37,599 nt of DNA from JBGTCD01 sp041749015 (GTDB taxonomy: Bacteria > Bacteroidota > Bacteroidia > Cytophagales > Cyclobacteriaceae), in the NCBI GenBank assembly GCA_041749015.1, contig JBGTCD010000093.1, forward strand, positions 1-37,599. The letters run 5' to 3'. Shown in pieces: positions 1 through 8,989 of the stretch. The position numbers and the translations under genes were made by a program. Numbering within the stretch: the first letter of the stretch is position 1; every line of letters begins with the position of its first letter. The notes under the pieces are model-generated. The model saw nothing but the letters and a program-made list of their open reading frames with translations, ran no database searches and was not told the DNA's origin.

Positions 1-153
1 AGCTACGCTAACCACCTCGGGCTACTAAGTGAAGATGTGGATGCCTCCACAGGTAGTCAGTGGGGTAATTTTCCACAGGCCTACAGCCATGTAGGGCTGG
101 TCAATGCCGCCTACAGAATCAGCAACAGACTGGATAAGCCCAATTTCCTGTAA
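1..153 (+). CDS. Glycoside hydrolase family 15 protein, C-terminal end (partial)
   Basis: This is the 3' end of a gene that begins before the window; 50 codons remain, ending in TAA at 151-153. The visible tail contains GNFPQAYSHVGLVNAAY, which matches the characteristic C-terminal motif of GH15 glucoamylase/trehalase-like enzymes (the catalytic alpha/alpha barrel). Enzymes of this family hydrolyse terminal alpha-glucosidic bonds, for example in trehalose or maltodextrins. The family call rests on this tail alone; substrate and localisation cannot be judged because the rest is missing. The next gene starts 63 bases downstream on the same strand. Confidence 0.75.
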   Translation, partial: SYANHLGLLSEDVDASTGSQWGNFPQAYSHVGLVNAAYRISNRLDKPNFL

Positions 154-203
154 TGCTACCACCAGTTATATAAAAAAAGTATTTTTTACGATTAGCGGAT
201 TCT

Positions 204-211
204 TAGCTTTG
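204..211 (+). promoter_or_regulatory. Bacteroidota -7 promoter element directly before the DUF5916 gene
   Basis: TAGCTTTG fits the Bacteroidota sigma-A -7 consensus TAnnTTTG exactly. It lies only 5 bases before the predicted ATG at 217, so transcription would start at or very near the start codon, giving a leaderless or nearly leaderless message. No clear -33 TTG is seen at the expected spacing, so the match may be chance. Confidence 0.35.
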
Positions 212-216
212 CGCCT

Positions 217-2466
217 ATGTTGACAAGGCTTTTTCTGGTGGGAGTTCTAATGAGTTGGTTTGGGTTGGGCATTACCCAGAATAAACCAATAGAATCAACC
301 ATAAAGCTACAACGTGCCAGTGGTCCTATCAGCATTGACGGGTACCTGGAAGAGCCAGAATGGAAAATGGCCGATGTAGCCTCTGGTTTTTACTTGCATT
401 TTCCTGTAGATACCACAAAGGCTACCTACGATACAGAAGTCAGAGCCACCTTTGATGACCAAAATCTCTATTTCAGCTTTGTTTGCTACGACCAATCCGC
501 AGATTATATCATGCAGTCCTTGAGAAGGGATTTTGATTGGCCACTGAATGACAACATCAGTTTGTATTTTGACCCATTTGGTGATTATACCAACGGCTTC
601 GGGTTCATGATCACCCCCATGGGTGTGCAACGGGAGGGTCTTGTAGAAAATGGTGGTGATGTCAACATTGACTGGGACAATAAATGGTACTCGGCAGTGC
701 AACAATACGAAGACCGGTGGGTGGCTGAGATTGCTATACCCTTAAAGTCCATCCGGTATAATGATGACCTGAGAGAGTGGAATATTAATTTTCTTCGCAA
801 TCACCTGAGATTTAACCAACGTTCTACCTGGATTCCTGTGCCCCTCCAGTTCAGGGCTTCTTCTATGGTATTTACAGGCAAACTGGTTTGGCCGGAAAAC
901 CCACCCAAAGCCGGAACCAATCTATCCGTTATTCCTTATGTCACCGCCAATAATTCCCGTGATTTCGAAAATAGCACCTCCCCCATCCGGGGAGTTAATG
1001 CCGGTTTTGATGCTAAAATAGCGGTTACACCATCTTTGAATCTCGACCTTACAGTAAACCCGGATTTTTCGCAGGTGGAAGTAGATGAGCAGGTGATTAA
1101 CCTGTCACGGTTTGAATTCAGATTTCCGGAGCGGAGACAGTTTTTTCTTGAAAACAGCGATCTGTTCGGGCAGTTTGGATTTCCGACCTCACGGCCCTTT
1201 TTCTCAAGGCGCATCGGGATTGCCACTGATACCCTCGGTAATACAGAGCCCATACCCATCCAGTTTGGGGCACGGCTGAGCGGTAAGTTGGGCAGTGACT
1301 GGCGCATTGGTTTGCTCAATATGCAAACTGGCCAGCAAGAGTCTCTGGGGCTCCCAGCTCAAAACTACGGGGTCATTGCCTTACAAAAGAAAGTTTTTGA
1401 TAGGTCTAATATAGGTTTTGTGTTGGTCAATAAACAATCTATGGGGATCGATGAAAGTCAGCCTGAGACATTTTTCAACCCGGAGATCAGGAGAACCAGG
1501 ATCGTGGATAACGACACCATCCGGGAATTTAAACCCTATAACAGAGTAGCCGGAATAGAATACAACTTATTCTCATCTGATAATAAATGGGAAGGTGATT
1601 TCTATTACCAAAATTCCTTTGACGAGTGGACAGAAGACAAGAACTATAACCACGGGGCTTTTCTACGGTACCAATCCAGAAATTTTTCCCTGAGCTATTT
1701 TCATGAGGCGGTTGGGGAAAATTTCACTGCTGATGCCGGGTTCGTGCCAAGGGTTGGTTTTAATAGATTCTTCCTGAGCCCCAGAATTAATTTGTTTCCC
1801 AAAAATCCCAATATAGCCACGCATGAATTCAGCATTTCAGCCTCTCATATTACTGATACCGGCTTTTTAATCACAGACCGTGAGTACACCGCTCGGTATT
1901 CTCTGAATTTTATTGGTTCAGCTACCTTCAATGCAGAGGTCACAAGAAATTACGAACTCATGTTTTTTGACTTTAACCCGATCAGGCCCAAAGGGGATTC
2001 GGTATTGATAGTGGGGACAGACTATACCTGGAATCGAGCGCGTCTGGCCTTTGGCTCTGACAGGCGTGACATCGTCAATTTTGACATCGCCTCAAGTTAT
2101 GGGGGATTTTATAACGGGAGCCTTTTTAATATCACCGGCAGGCTTAATTACCGGTACCAGCCCTACGTGTTGTTATCCATCAATTTTGACTACAATGATA
2201 TCAGGCTGGCTGAAGGCTTTGGGGAGGCGAAGTTTTTTCTGATCGGCCCAAGGCTCGACCTCACCTTTACTGATAAGCTTTTCCTCACCAGCTTTTTCCA
2301 ATACAACAACCGGCTGGACAATGTCAACATCAACACCCGGTTACAATGGCGGTTTAAGCCGGTTTCTGATCTATTCCTTGTTTACACAGACAATTATGTC
2401 CCCAATAGTTTTGAGGTGAAAAACCGTGCCCTGGTGCTGAAATTAACCTATTGGCTGAATATTTAG
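217..2466 (+). CDS. DUF5916 / CBM9-like outer-membrane protein
   Basis: This 749-residue secreted protein has a signal peptide (about residues 1-20, ending near GLGITQ). Residues about 30-215 look like the carbohydrate-binding-9-like beta-sandwich, with ISIDGYLEEPEWKMA and ATFDDQNLYFSFVCYD as typical pieces. Residues about 235-749 match the DUF5916 region, rich in alternating aromatic and polar strands and ending in LVLKLTYWLNI, as expected for an outer-membrane beta-barrel. Members are widespread in Bacteroidota and have no established function; a role at the outer membrane linked to carbohydrates or peptides is only inferred. It follows a GH15 gene on the same strand but probably has its own promoter. 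Full length, no visible lesion. Confidence 0.85.
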   Translation: MLTRLFLVGVLMSWFGLGITQNKPIESTIKLQRASGPISIDGYLEEPEWKMADVASGFYLHFPVDTTKATYDTEVRATFDDQNLYFSFVCYDQSADYIMQSLRRDFDWPLNDNISLYFDPFGDYTNGFGFMITPMGVQREGLVENGGDVNIDWDNKWYSAVQQYEDRWVAEIAIPLKSIRYNDDLREWNINFLRNHLRFNQRSTWIPVPLQFRASSMVFTGKLVWPENPPKAGTNLSVIPYVTANNSRDFENSTSPIRGVNAGFDAKIAVTPSLNLDLTVNPDFSQVEVDEQVINLSRFEFRFPERRQFFLENSDLFGQFGFPTSRPFFSRRIGIATDTLGNTEPIPIQFGARLSGKLGSDWRIGLLNMQTGQQESLGLPAQNYGVIALQKKVFDRSNIGFVLVNKQSMGIDESQPETFFNPEIRRTRIVDNDTIREFKPYNRVAGIEYNLFSSDNKWEGDFYYQNSFDEWTEDKNYNHGAFLRYQSRNFSLSYFHEAVGENFTADAGFVPRVGFNRFFLSPRINLFPKNPNIATHEFSISASHITDTGFLITDREYTARYSLNFIGSATFNAEVTRNYELMFFDFNPIRPKGDSVLIVGTDYTWNRARLAFGSDRRDIVNFDIASSYGGFYNGSLFNITGRLNYRYQPYVLLSINFDYNDIRLAEGFGEAKFFLIGPRLDLTFTDKLFLTSFFQYNNRLDNVNINTRLQWRFKPVSDLFLVYTDNYVPNSFEVKNRALVLKLTYWLNI

Positions 2467-2674
2467 TTGATGTTTCCTAATTAATTTTAACCTTCAATTA
2501 CTTTACTAATTATAATTAAATTCAATTCCAACTTTATCTTTTTTTTCTTTTCCACAATATCAAAAGGTTAACATTCAGTTAATAAAAATCACTTCAGAGT
2601 TAATCAAGATTTAACTGAATATTAAGGTTTTGTTACCATCGCCTTATTGAGTTCAATTCAACTTCCATACAGGT

Positions 2675-2682
2675 TATTTTTG
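2675..2682 (+). promoter_or_regulatory. -7 promoter element of the LRR lipoprotein / TonB receptor cluster
   Basis: TATTTTTG matches the Bacteroidota TAnnTTTG element and lies 38 bases before the ATG at 2721, a normal leader length. A TTG at 2647-2649 is a possible -33 element, though its 25-base spacing is longer than usual. The whole 2467-2720 gap is very AT-rich and shows no gene; this promoter is the only structure I can support in it. Confidence 0.5.
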
Positions 2683-2720
2683 TGCATATTTTATTAAACC
2701 AATAACTAAAATTAGAAATT

Positions 2721-3692
2721 ATGCTTACAAAACTTAACAAGTTAACCCAATTAGGATCATCTCTTATGGTCCTGGCTGCTTTAATGTTTGCCTTTGCATG
2801 CAGCAGTGATGACGAAGGCACTCCTACTGATCCGGATCCAGATCCAGATCCTGTTGTTGTTGTAATCCCTGACAACGAATTAGCTACAATTATCAGGGAA
2901 ACCCTCGGTCTAGGAAGCAATGATGACATCACAGAGGATGATATGGAAGAATTGACTGAGCTTAATCTCACCAATTCAATTGTAGAAAAACTTGATGGAC
3001 TGGAAAAAGCCATTAATCTTGAAGTATTTCTTGCTCGAAATACTGTGTTTGAAAGCATGGAGCCTATCACCGGATTATCAAAACTCAAACGAATTGATAT
3101 GCGTGATGCTACCATAACGGATACAGATCTAGCATTTTTAAGTGATTTGAATAGTTTAGAGAATATTGATTTCCAGAATACTGCTGTTGATGATATTGAA
3201 GTTTTATCTGGAAAAAATACCCTTACTCACATTAATCTTAGGGAGACTGAAGTATCTGACATTGCTCCTCTTACAGGGATGACCCAGTTGCTTTTCTTAA
3301 ACTTAAACAGAGCTGGTGGCGGTAATGGTGTCACTAATCCTGAAGTTACAATACCAATGGATAAATTATATTACTTAAGCCTTAGAAACACCGTAGTGGG
3401 AGATGAAAAATTCTCTCAGATATTTGAAAATAAAACCCGGATGGTTGAGACTAATATGAGGAATACTGGTATTTCTTCTGTGGCTCCCCTAATCCCGCTT
3501 TTCGAAGCAGGGGCATTTTCAGTAGCCTTATCTGAGGAAGTAGGAAATAAGCGTTCCCTTGACCTTCAAAATCAGGTTATCCCTGATCTTTGCGATTTGA
3601 AGCCATATGCTGATCTGTTTGATGAAAACAATGAGCTTGAGTGGTCAGTTACAGGTGACAACATTTCATCATTTGATGATTGTCAGGACTAA
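2721..3692 (+). CDS. Leucine-rich-repeat surface lipoprotein
   Basis: This 323-residue protein starts with a lipoprotein signal peptide whose lipobox cysteine is Cys27. The residues after it, SSDDEG, resemble the acidic Bacteroidota lipoprotein export signal that sends lipoproteins to the cell surface. An Asp-Pro linker (DPDPDPDP, about residues 37-44) is followed by about seven internalin-like leucine-rich repeats (about 75-240) such as LTELNLTNSIVEKLDGLEKA and LTHINLRETEVSDIAPLTGM. LRR domains bind proteins or glycans. It is first in a cluster with a TonB-dependent receptor and two more lipoproteins, occupying the place a SusD-type lipoprotein takes in Sus loci, but it is not SusD-like. A substrate-capture role is inference; a C-terminal pair of Cys may form a disulfide. 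Confidence 0.8.
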   Translation: MLTKLNKLTQLGSSLMVLAALMFAFACSSDDEGTPTDPDPDPDPVVVVIPDNELATIIRETLGLGSNDDITEDDMEELTELNLTNSIVEKLDGLEKAINLEVFLARNTVFESMEPITGLSKLKRIDMRDATITDTDLAFLSDLNSLENIDFQNTAVDDIEVLSGKNTLTHINLRETEVSDIAPLTGMTQLLFLNLNRAGGGNGVTNPEVTIPMDKLYYLSLRNTVVGDEKFSQIFENKTRMVETNMRNTGISSVAPLIPLFEAGAFSVALSEEVGNKRSLDLQNQVIPDLCDLKPYADLFDENNELEWSVTGDNISSFDDCQD

Positions 3693-3703
3693 ATAAAAAT
3701 ACC

Positions 3704-3744
3704 AAACCAAAACAGGCTGAAATTCAGTCTGTTTTGGTTTTTTC
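3704..3744 (+). terminator. Intrinsic terminator between the LRR lipoprotein and TonB-receptor genes
   Basis: AAACCAAAACAG (3704-3715) pairs perfectly with CTGTTTTGGTTT (3729-3740), with a second small stem inside (CTGA/TCAG at 3717-3727), followed by a T-run to 3743. It lies just after the stop codon at 3692 and before the receptor start chosen at 3788. A partial terminator here would give more LRR lipoprotein than receptor message. Confidence 0.8.
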
Positions 3745-3787
3745 TATTTTAACATCATATAATAATTTCGGCTTTTTTGATAAAACC

Positions 3788-6583
3788 ATGGTAAGAAAAA
3801 CGTTTCTGCTGATTGGCCTGATTTTTTTTATTTCATTTAATTCATTTGGTAATACTTCTATAAGAGGCTCTGTATTGGATACTAATAAAGAGCCTATGAT
3901 AGGAGCTACTGTGGTGCTCACCGGCAATGGTCAGGAATTCATCTCTATTGTAGGACTTGATGGCACATTCGTCCTAAACAAGGTACCTGCAGGCTCTTAT
4001 AATATCCAAATATCCTATATAGGCTATAAGAATTATCAAAGTACTATCAGAGTAGGCAACGATATCCTGCGACTTAATATCATCATGGAAATGGATAACC
4101 AGTTACTTGGTGAGGTAATGATAGTTGGATCGGCCATCAGGGGATCAGATGCACAAGCCAGACTCATAGAAAGAAATTCCGAGAATACGGTTAACGTGGT
4201 TTCTGCCAAATCAATTGAATTATCTCCCGACATAACAGTAGCCAATGTGGTAAGGCGCGTTTCAGGACTTACCACCGAACTCAATGAAAATGGCGAAGCT
4301 CAATATGCCATTGTAAGAGGGATGGACAAAAGATATAGCTATACCCTTGTAAACGGGGTAAAAATTCCTTCTCCAAGTAATAAAAATAGGTACGTACCCC
4401 TCGATATATTTCCGGCTCAAATGCTCGAAAGGTTGGAGGTATCAAAAACACCTACCGCCGATATGGAAGGTGATGCCATTGGCGGTGCCATCAATATGGT
4501 CATGAAGGATGCTCCTGACGAGTTTGAGGTAAATATTGATTTTCAGACTGGCTATAATGTAATCAATCTCCAAAGAGGTTTTTGGGCCTATGACCGTGCC
4601 ACCGAAAACAGATTATCCCCTGCTCAGCAGTTTGGACCCAGGTATGAGGCAGAAGTCAGTGATTTTTCTACCGATAATATTATTACCAGGAATATAACCC
4701 CCCTGCCCGATCTTATGGGAGGTATCACTATTGGCAATCGCTATTTTAATAATAAACTGGGCATCATGCTGGGAGCTTCTGTCCTGAACTCATTCAGAGG
4801 TGCCAATATTCAATGGTACAAATATGACATTGACCCGCTTGGTACAGAAAGACCTGCCCTTGGGACATTCCAGGACAGACAAACCTCCACCCAGGAATTC
4901 AGGTTGGGCACCCATGCCAAAATCGATTACCGAATCAATCCAAACCACAATATCAACCTATATGCAGGCCGGTTTGTGCTTAATGACTTTCAGGCAAGGG
5001 AAATGCGGGATATTACAAGGGATGCCAACGAAGAAAATCAAAGCGCCACCTACATCTACCGCACAAGGGTAAGGTCCACTTACAGTGATATTAACAATGC
5101 CACCTTACATGGAAATCATTATTTGTTCGGACGAGACTTTAAGGTTGACTGGTCTGCAGTATACTCCATGGCGAATTTTGCCAGGCCTGACAACGCCATA
5201 TTTGTAAGAAATGGGGAGTTGCGCCAGGGAGTGGAACAACCTCAAAATATTGAAAGAAGGAATCCCAGAAGGTGGGAAACCAACTACGACAGAGACTACA
5301 CCGGTTACCTGAATCTGACTTATGAGCCATCCTTTGCAAAGGCTATCCTGCCAACAACTCTTCGTGTGGGTGGTATGTACCGTGATAAAATAAGGGGCAC
5401 CATGTTCAACCGATACCGTTTTGACCCTGACCCGGCCTTGCAGCTTCAATTTAGAGATTGGGAGGATTTCACCGATGTTTCATGGGAGCTTTTGAATCCG
5501 AGAGGCACTTTATCTCATGCTCTAAACTATGATGCTTATGAAAAGATAGCAGCAGGATATGCCAGCCTCCTGATAAAGCCAGGACCTTTGGAGTTTACCG
5601 CGGGTGTCAGGTTTGAAAATACCCAGCAAGGATATCAAACACGTTCCGAAAACGAGTTCAATGTTTCAAGCGTGGACCAGGATTATTTAGACATCCTTCC
5701 AACGGTTAACTTTAAGGTAAAGGTTAATGAGAATATGAACGTAAGAGGCGGCTACTATAAGGCCATCAACAGGCCGGGGTATTTTGAACTAGTGGATGGT
5801 GTGTCTGATGAAGATGATGAGTTTCCGATATCCGGAAATCCCGATCTGATCAGGGCCATTGCCGATAATTTTGACCTCAGGTATGAGCTTTTTCCCAATG
5901 CTTTTGACCAATTATTAATAGGTGGCTTCTACAAAAGAATAGAGAACCCGATTGAGCTCTTACTGGTAAGAGCAACAACACTTACTTCAGGTCCACGGGA
6001 ATTTAAGCCGGTCAACTCTGGTACGGCTAACAACATGGGTATCGAAGTCGATTTTACTAAATTTTTCAATAAGATTGGTATCAGGGGTAACTATACCTAT
6101 ACAAGGTCAGAAATGACCACCATCAAAAGTACCAGGGTAAGACAGAACCCAGAGGATCCAAGTTCTAACTTAGTATTACAGGAGCTCACCCAAACCAGGC
6201 CATTACAGGGTCAGGCCGATCATATCGGTAACCTTAGTTTTATCTACAAAAACCAGAAATCAGGGACCGATATCCAGTTATCGACGGTATACATCGGGGA
6301 AAGAATTGAGTTTATTTCTCCCTGGATCGACCTTGATCTTTGGTCAAGGCCAATGATACAGCTCGACTTCTCTTTTGAACAAAGTGTAGGACCAAACTCA
6401 ATTATATTCTTTAAGGCAAATAACCTGTTGAATACTACCCAGGAGTTTTTTATTAAAAAGCCCCGAAAAACTGAAGAGTCCATTTTCCCGCTTCAATCAA
6501 GGGATGATGTCACTACGATTCAGCTCAGCAATTTTTGGCAATCTTTTAGAATAGGATTCAGATATAAAATCAATCAATTATAA
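3788..6583 (+). CDS. TonB-dependent outer-membrane receptor with N-terminal carboxypeptidase-regulatory-like domain
   Basis: The product is an energy-dependent outer-membrane importer of about 931 residues. I chose the ATG at 3788 because it starts a clear signal peptide (MVRKTFLLIGLIFFISF); the open frame extends to 3680 but that part contains the upstream terminator. After the signal peptide comes a CarboxypepD_reg-like domain (about 22-100, IRGSVLDTNKEPMIGATVVL), then the plug (about 130-250, with YAIVRGMDKRYSYTLVNGV and PTADMEGDAIGGAINMV) and the 22-strand barrel to the C-terminal FRIGFRYKI. The plug resembles the TIGR01782-type receptors, many of which import carbohydrates. It lies between two lipoprotein genes with no SusD nearby. 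The ligand cannot be told from sequence. Confidence 0.88.
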   Translation: MVRKTFLLIGLIFFISFNSFGNTSIRGSVLDTNKEPMIGATVVLTGNGQEFISIVGLDGTFVLNKVPAGSYNIQISYIGYKNYQSTIRVGNDILRLNIIMEMDNQLLGEVMIVGSAIRGSDAQARLIERNSENTVNVVSAKSIELSPDITVANVVRRVSGLTTELNENGEAQYAIVRGMDKRYSYTLVNGVKIPSPSNKNRYVPLDIFPAQMLERLEVSKTPTADMEGDAIGGAINMVMKDAPDEFEVNIDFQTGYNVINLQRGFWAYDRATENRLSPAQQFGPRYEAEVSDFSTDNIITRNITPLPDLMGGITIGNRYFNNKLGIMLGASVLNSFRGANIQWYKYDIDPLGTERPALGTFQDRQTSTQEFRLGTHAKIDYRINPNHNINLYAGRFVLNDFQAREMRDITRDANEENQSATYIYRTRVRSTYSDINNATLHGNHYLFGRDFKVDWSAVYSMANFARPDNAIFVRNGELRQGVEQPQNIERRNPRRWETNYDRDYTGYLNLTYEPSFAKAILPTTLRVGGMYRDKIRGTMFNRYRFDPDPALQLQFRDWEDFTDVSWELLNPRGTLSHALNYDAYEKIAAGYASLLIKPGPLEFTAGVRFENTQQGYQTRSENEFNVSSVDQDYLDILPTVNFKVKVNENMNVRGGYYKAINRPGYFELVDGVSDEDDEFPISGNPDLIRAIADNFDLRYELFPNAFDQLLIGGFYKRIENPIELLLVRATTLTSGPREFKPVNSGTANNMGIEVDFTKFFNKIGIRGNYTYTRSEMTTIKSTRVRQNPEDPSSNLVLQELTQTRPLQGQADHIGNLSFIYKNQKSGTDIQLSTVYIGERIEFISPWIDLDLWSRPMIQLDFSFEQSVGPNSIIFFKANNLLNTTQEFFIKKPRKTEESIFPLQSRDDVTTIQLSNFWQSFRIGFRYKINQL

Positions 6584-6603
6584 ACCAAAAACCATAGTAT
6601 ATT

Positions 6604-7932
6604 ATGAAACAATTATTTAGCTTATTTTTATTGGGTTTCATCTTGGTATTTACCGCCTGTGATCCTGATGATGGAAATTTATTTATCGATGATGACGAAG
6701 ATGAGGATCCTTTTGAAATAGTGGAAGGCATATGGGAAACAGGATCGACTATAATGGTAACTAAGGACATCATCATCCCGGAGGGAAAATCATTAACAAT
6801 CGAAGAAGGTGTGACGGTAATTGTTGATGGTACCGGTCGGCCAGGAAGAAGTCCTGAGATCAATGTAAGGGGTAGCTTGTATTGCTATGGCACGGCTGCA
6901 AATCCTATTTATATAGGCGTAGAAGAATCCAAGCGTACCGTAGGAAATATATACAGAGGCTTATGGGGTGGCATTATTGGGACCGAAACTGCTAAAGACC
7001 TCGTATTGGAGTACACTACTATTGAATTTGCAGGAGCCCCTGCCGAACCAGGGTCATCAATCGTGGCAGAAGGTGAGCTTGCCGAGGGTGAGCCTCGATA
7101 TGCAATATATTGGGTAAATCCTGAGGGTAACTTCATCATGTGGCATTCGAGAATTGCTTATACAAAAGATGATGCTATTCGTCTGAATGGCGCCAAAACT
7201 CTTATTGCTTATAGTGAATTTGCCTTCAATGGTGAAACAGGCGGAGAATCAGTCAATACAAAAAGTGGCGTGGTAGGTGATTTTTGCTACAACGTATTTT
7301 ACGGAATTGCTACCAATGGCCTTAAAGCTGCTAATTCTAAAGGTAGGGATCCACAGTGTAATAACAATTACTACAATAATACCATGGTGAACTCCGGCTG
7401 GAAAAGAGCACAGGCAGGCCGTGGCGGTTCTTTGAATTACGAAAATGGTGCTAGAGGGGAATGCTATAATAATCTGGTGGTCAATTGCCGGTATGGTTTA
7501 CGCCTGTTTCCACCTGATGATGAACCTGACATGGAAAATATACGCTTTGGACACAATTTTTATTATGGCGATGATGAAGAAGTCATAGTTGGATTTCATC
7601 CTGATAATGGGATCATAGGTCAAAATTTACCCACTTACGAAGACATAGTAATACCAGAATCAGATGTATGGGGAGCAATTGGCGAAAATGACCCTATGTT
7701 CAAAGGTTATACATTAGGGGATTTTGATCCTGAAGATTCTAAGAGCAATAAAGAGGTCAGGTTAATCACCAACATGTTCGAAACATTTTCTTTACTTCCG
7801 GGCTCTCCTGCTTTAACAGGAGGCACTACTACTGAATTTTCACCAATATTTAGTGAATATGTGGTTAACGGCAAAACATACGTTACCCCACTGCCAGCAG
7901 AATTTTTTGGAGGTGTAGCACCATCCAATTAA
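6604..7932 (+). CDS. Right-handed beta-helix surface lipoprotein
   Basis: This 442-residue lipoprotein has its lipobox Cys at residue 19, followed by DPDDGN and a strongly acidic stretch (IDDDEDEDPFE), suggesting export to the cell surface. The body looks like a parallel beta-helix: IIPEGKSLTIEEGVTVIVDG near residue 60, then repeated hydrophobic/Asn turns (YNVFYGIATNGLKAAN, NNYYNNTMVNSG, ECYNNLVVNCRYGLRL). Similar proteins in Bacteroidota are annotated as beta-helix or pectin-lyase-fold proteins. The fold is typical of glycan-binding or -cleaving proteins, but I see no catalytic signature. It starts 20 bases after the TonB receptor and is almost certainly co-transcribed; a shared role in capturing the receptor's ligand is inference. 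Confidence 0.75.
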   Translation: MKQLFSLFLLGFILVFTACDPDDGNLFIDDDEDEDPFEIVEGIWETGSTIMVTKDIIIPEGKSLTIEEGVTVIVDGTGRPGRSPEINVRGSLYCYGTAANPIYIGVEESKRTVGNIYRGLWGGIIGTETAKDLVLEYTTIEFAGAPAEPGSSIVAEGELAEGEPRYAIYWVNPEGNFIMWHSRIAYTKDDAIRLNGAKTLIAYSEFAFNGETGGESVNTKSGVVGDFCYNVFYGIATNGLKAANSKGRDPQCNNNYYNNTMVNSGWKRAQAGRGGSLNYENGARGECYNNLVVNCRYGLRLFPPDDEPDMENIRFGHNFYYGDDEEVIVGFHPDNGIIGQNLPTYEDIVIPESDVWGAIGENDPMFKGYTLGDFDPEDSKSNKEVRLITNMFETFSLLPGSPALTGGTTTEFSPIFSEYVVNGKTYVTPLPAEFFGGVAPSN

Positions 7933-7950
7933 TTTTTTTTTAAATTCACC

Positions 7951-7984
7951 AAAGCATAGCCGGAAATCCCGGCTATGCTTTTTA
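7951..7984 (+). terminator. Intrinsic terminator after the beta-helix lipoprotein gene
   Basis: AAAGCATAGCCGG (7951-7963) pairs perfectly over 13 bases with CCGGCTATGCTTT (7969-7981) around a 5-base loop, followed by more T. It lies 18 bases after the beta-helix stop codon and 16 bases before the next ATG, so the downstream lipoprotein is either read through at a lower level or has another start. Confidence 0.85.
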
Positions 7985-8000
7985 TAAACCCCTTCTAAAA

Positions 8001-8972
8001 ATGCTTTCACATTTGAAGCTTGCCATCCTTTTTTTAGTGTCATTAATTTTCTCCTGCCAACAAGCCTCAGAACTAGAACCTGTAGTACCCTTTTGGGAGG
8101 CTCATGAGCCTTTCGAACTGGACTATCAATTACCCAGTGATTTGGTACCTTCAGATAAATTTGCTTCAACTGCCGAGTCGCGCGGGGAATCTGATTTAAT
8201 TGAAGCCTCTGGTATTGTGATTAGTATTGCCAACCCAGATTACGTATGGACCCATGAAGATAGCAGCAATGACAACTTTGTATTTTTACTAGACAGATCT
8301 TCCGCTGAAACTGTAGCAAGTTTTAAACTTGAAGGCATTTTTAATCGGGATTGGGAGGATATTGAAATAGGGCCAGGGCCGGAAAATGGCTTCAATTATT
8401 TGTATGTTGGGGAAATTGGTGATAATCAACGGAGGTATAATAATTATAAGATTTTTCGCTTCAAAGAGCCCGTTTTTGAAGAAGACCACCGTGGTAAGGT
8501 GATTCCTATTACTGATGACATTGAAACAATTACATTTACCTTCCCCGACCGGTTGAAGCATGATTCAGAGACCCTTCTTCTCGATCCCTGGACCAAGGAT
8601 CTTTTTATTGTGACCAAAAGAGATTTCTTCTCGATAATATATGTATTGCCGTACCCCCAAAGTACCAATGAACCTATAGAAGCTACGAAGGTCGGAGAAT
8701 TTCCCTTCACCAGAGCTGTGGGAGGGAATATATCTCTTGACGGGAAAGAAATGTTAATTAAAACTAGTGGTCACATTATGCACTGGGAAAGAACCGAAGT
8801 TGAATCCATGGTTGATTTATTTCAGAAAACCCCAACCATTGCACCATACAATCCTACGGAACCTCAGGGCGAGGCTATTTGTTTTGACGAAAATAAAGGG
8901 TATTTCACCATTAGTGAATTCAGTAATTCTATTATCCCTGAATTGTATTACTACGAAAGGTTAAAACCATAG
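8001..8972 (+). CDS. Uncharacterised secreted beta-propeller-like lipoprotein
   Basis: This 323-residue protein has a lipobox Cys at residue 19 (LVSLIFSC). It belongs to a recognisable but uncharacterised family with the motifs ASGIV...NPDYVWTHEDSSNDNF, NRDWEDIEIGPGP and YVGEIGDNQRRY; the many conserved Asp/Glu suggest a metal-bound beta-propeller. Some relatives are annotated as phytase- or esterase-like, but no activity is established to my knowledge. It follows the TonB receptor and beta-helix genes on the same strand, behind a strong terminator, so it may be a fourth, less expressed member of the cluster. Its 3' end converges on the DUF2911 gene only 17 bases away. Confidence 0.65.
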   Translation: MLSHLKLAILFLVSLIFSCQQASELEPVVPFWEAHEPFELDYQLPSDLVPSDKFASTAESRGESDLIEASGIVISIANPDYVWTHEDSSNDNFVFLLDRSSAETVASFKLEGIFNRDWEDIEIGPGPENGFNYLYVGEIGDNQRRYNNYKIFRFKEPVFEEDHRGKVIPITDDIETITFTFPDRLKHDSETLLLDPWTKDLFIVTKRDFFSIIYVLPYPQSTNEPIEATKVGEFPFTRAVGGNISLDGKEMLIKTSGHIMHWERTEVESMVDLFQKTPTIAPYNPTEPQGEAICFDENKGYFTISEFSNSIIPELYYYERLKP

Positions 8973-8989
8973 GGCCCCCTTAACAATGG

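Noticed and set aside
3680..3787. Upstream extension of the TonB-receptor frame to an ATG at 3680
   Set aside because: The extension overlaps the LRR gene and encodes the terminator hairpin; the ATG at 3788 begins a normal signal peptide.
5105..5449. Long minus-strand frames inside the TonB receptor and other large genes
   Set aside because: They are shadows of the coding frame on the other strand, with no start context, signal or recognisable domain.
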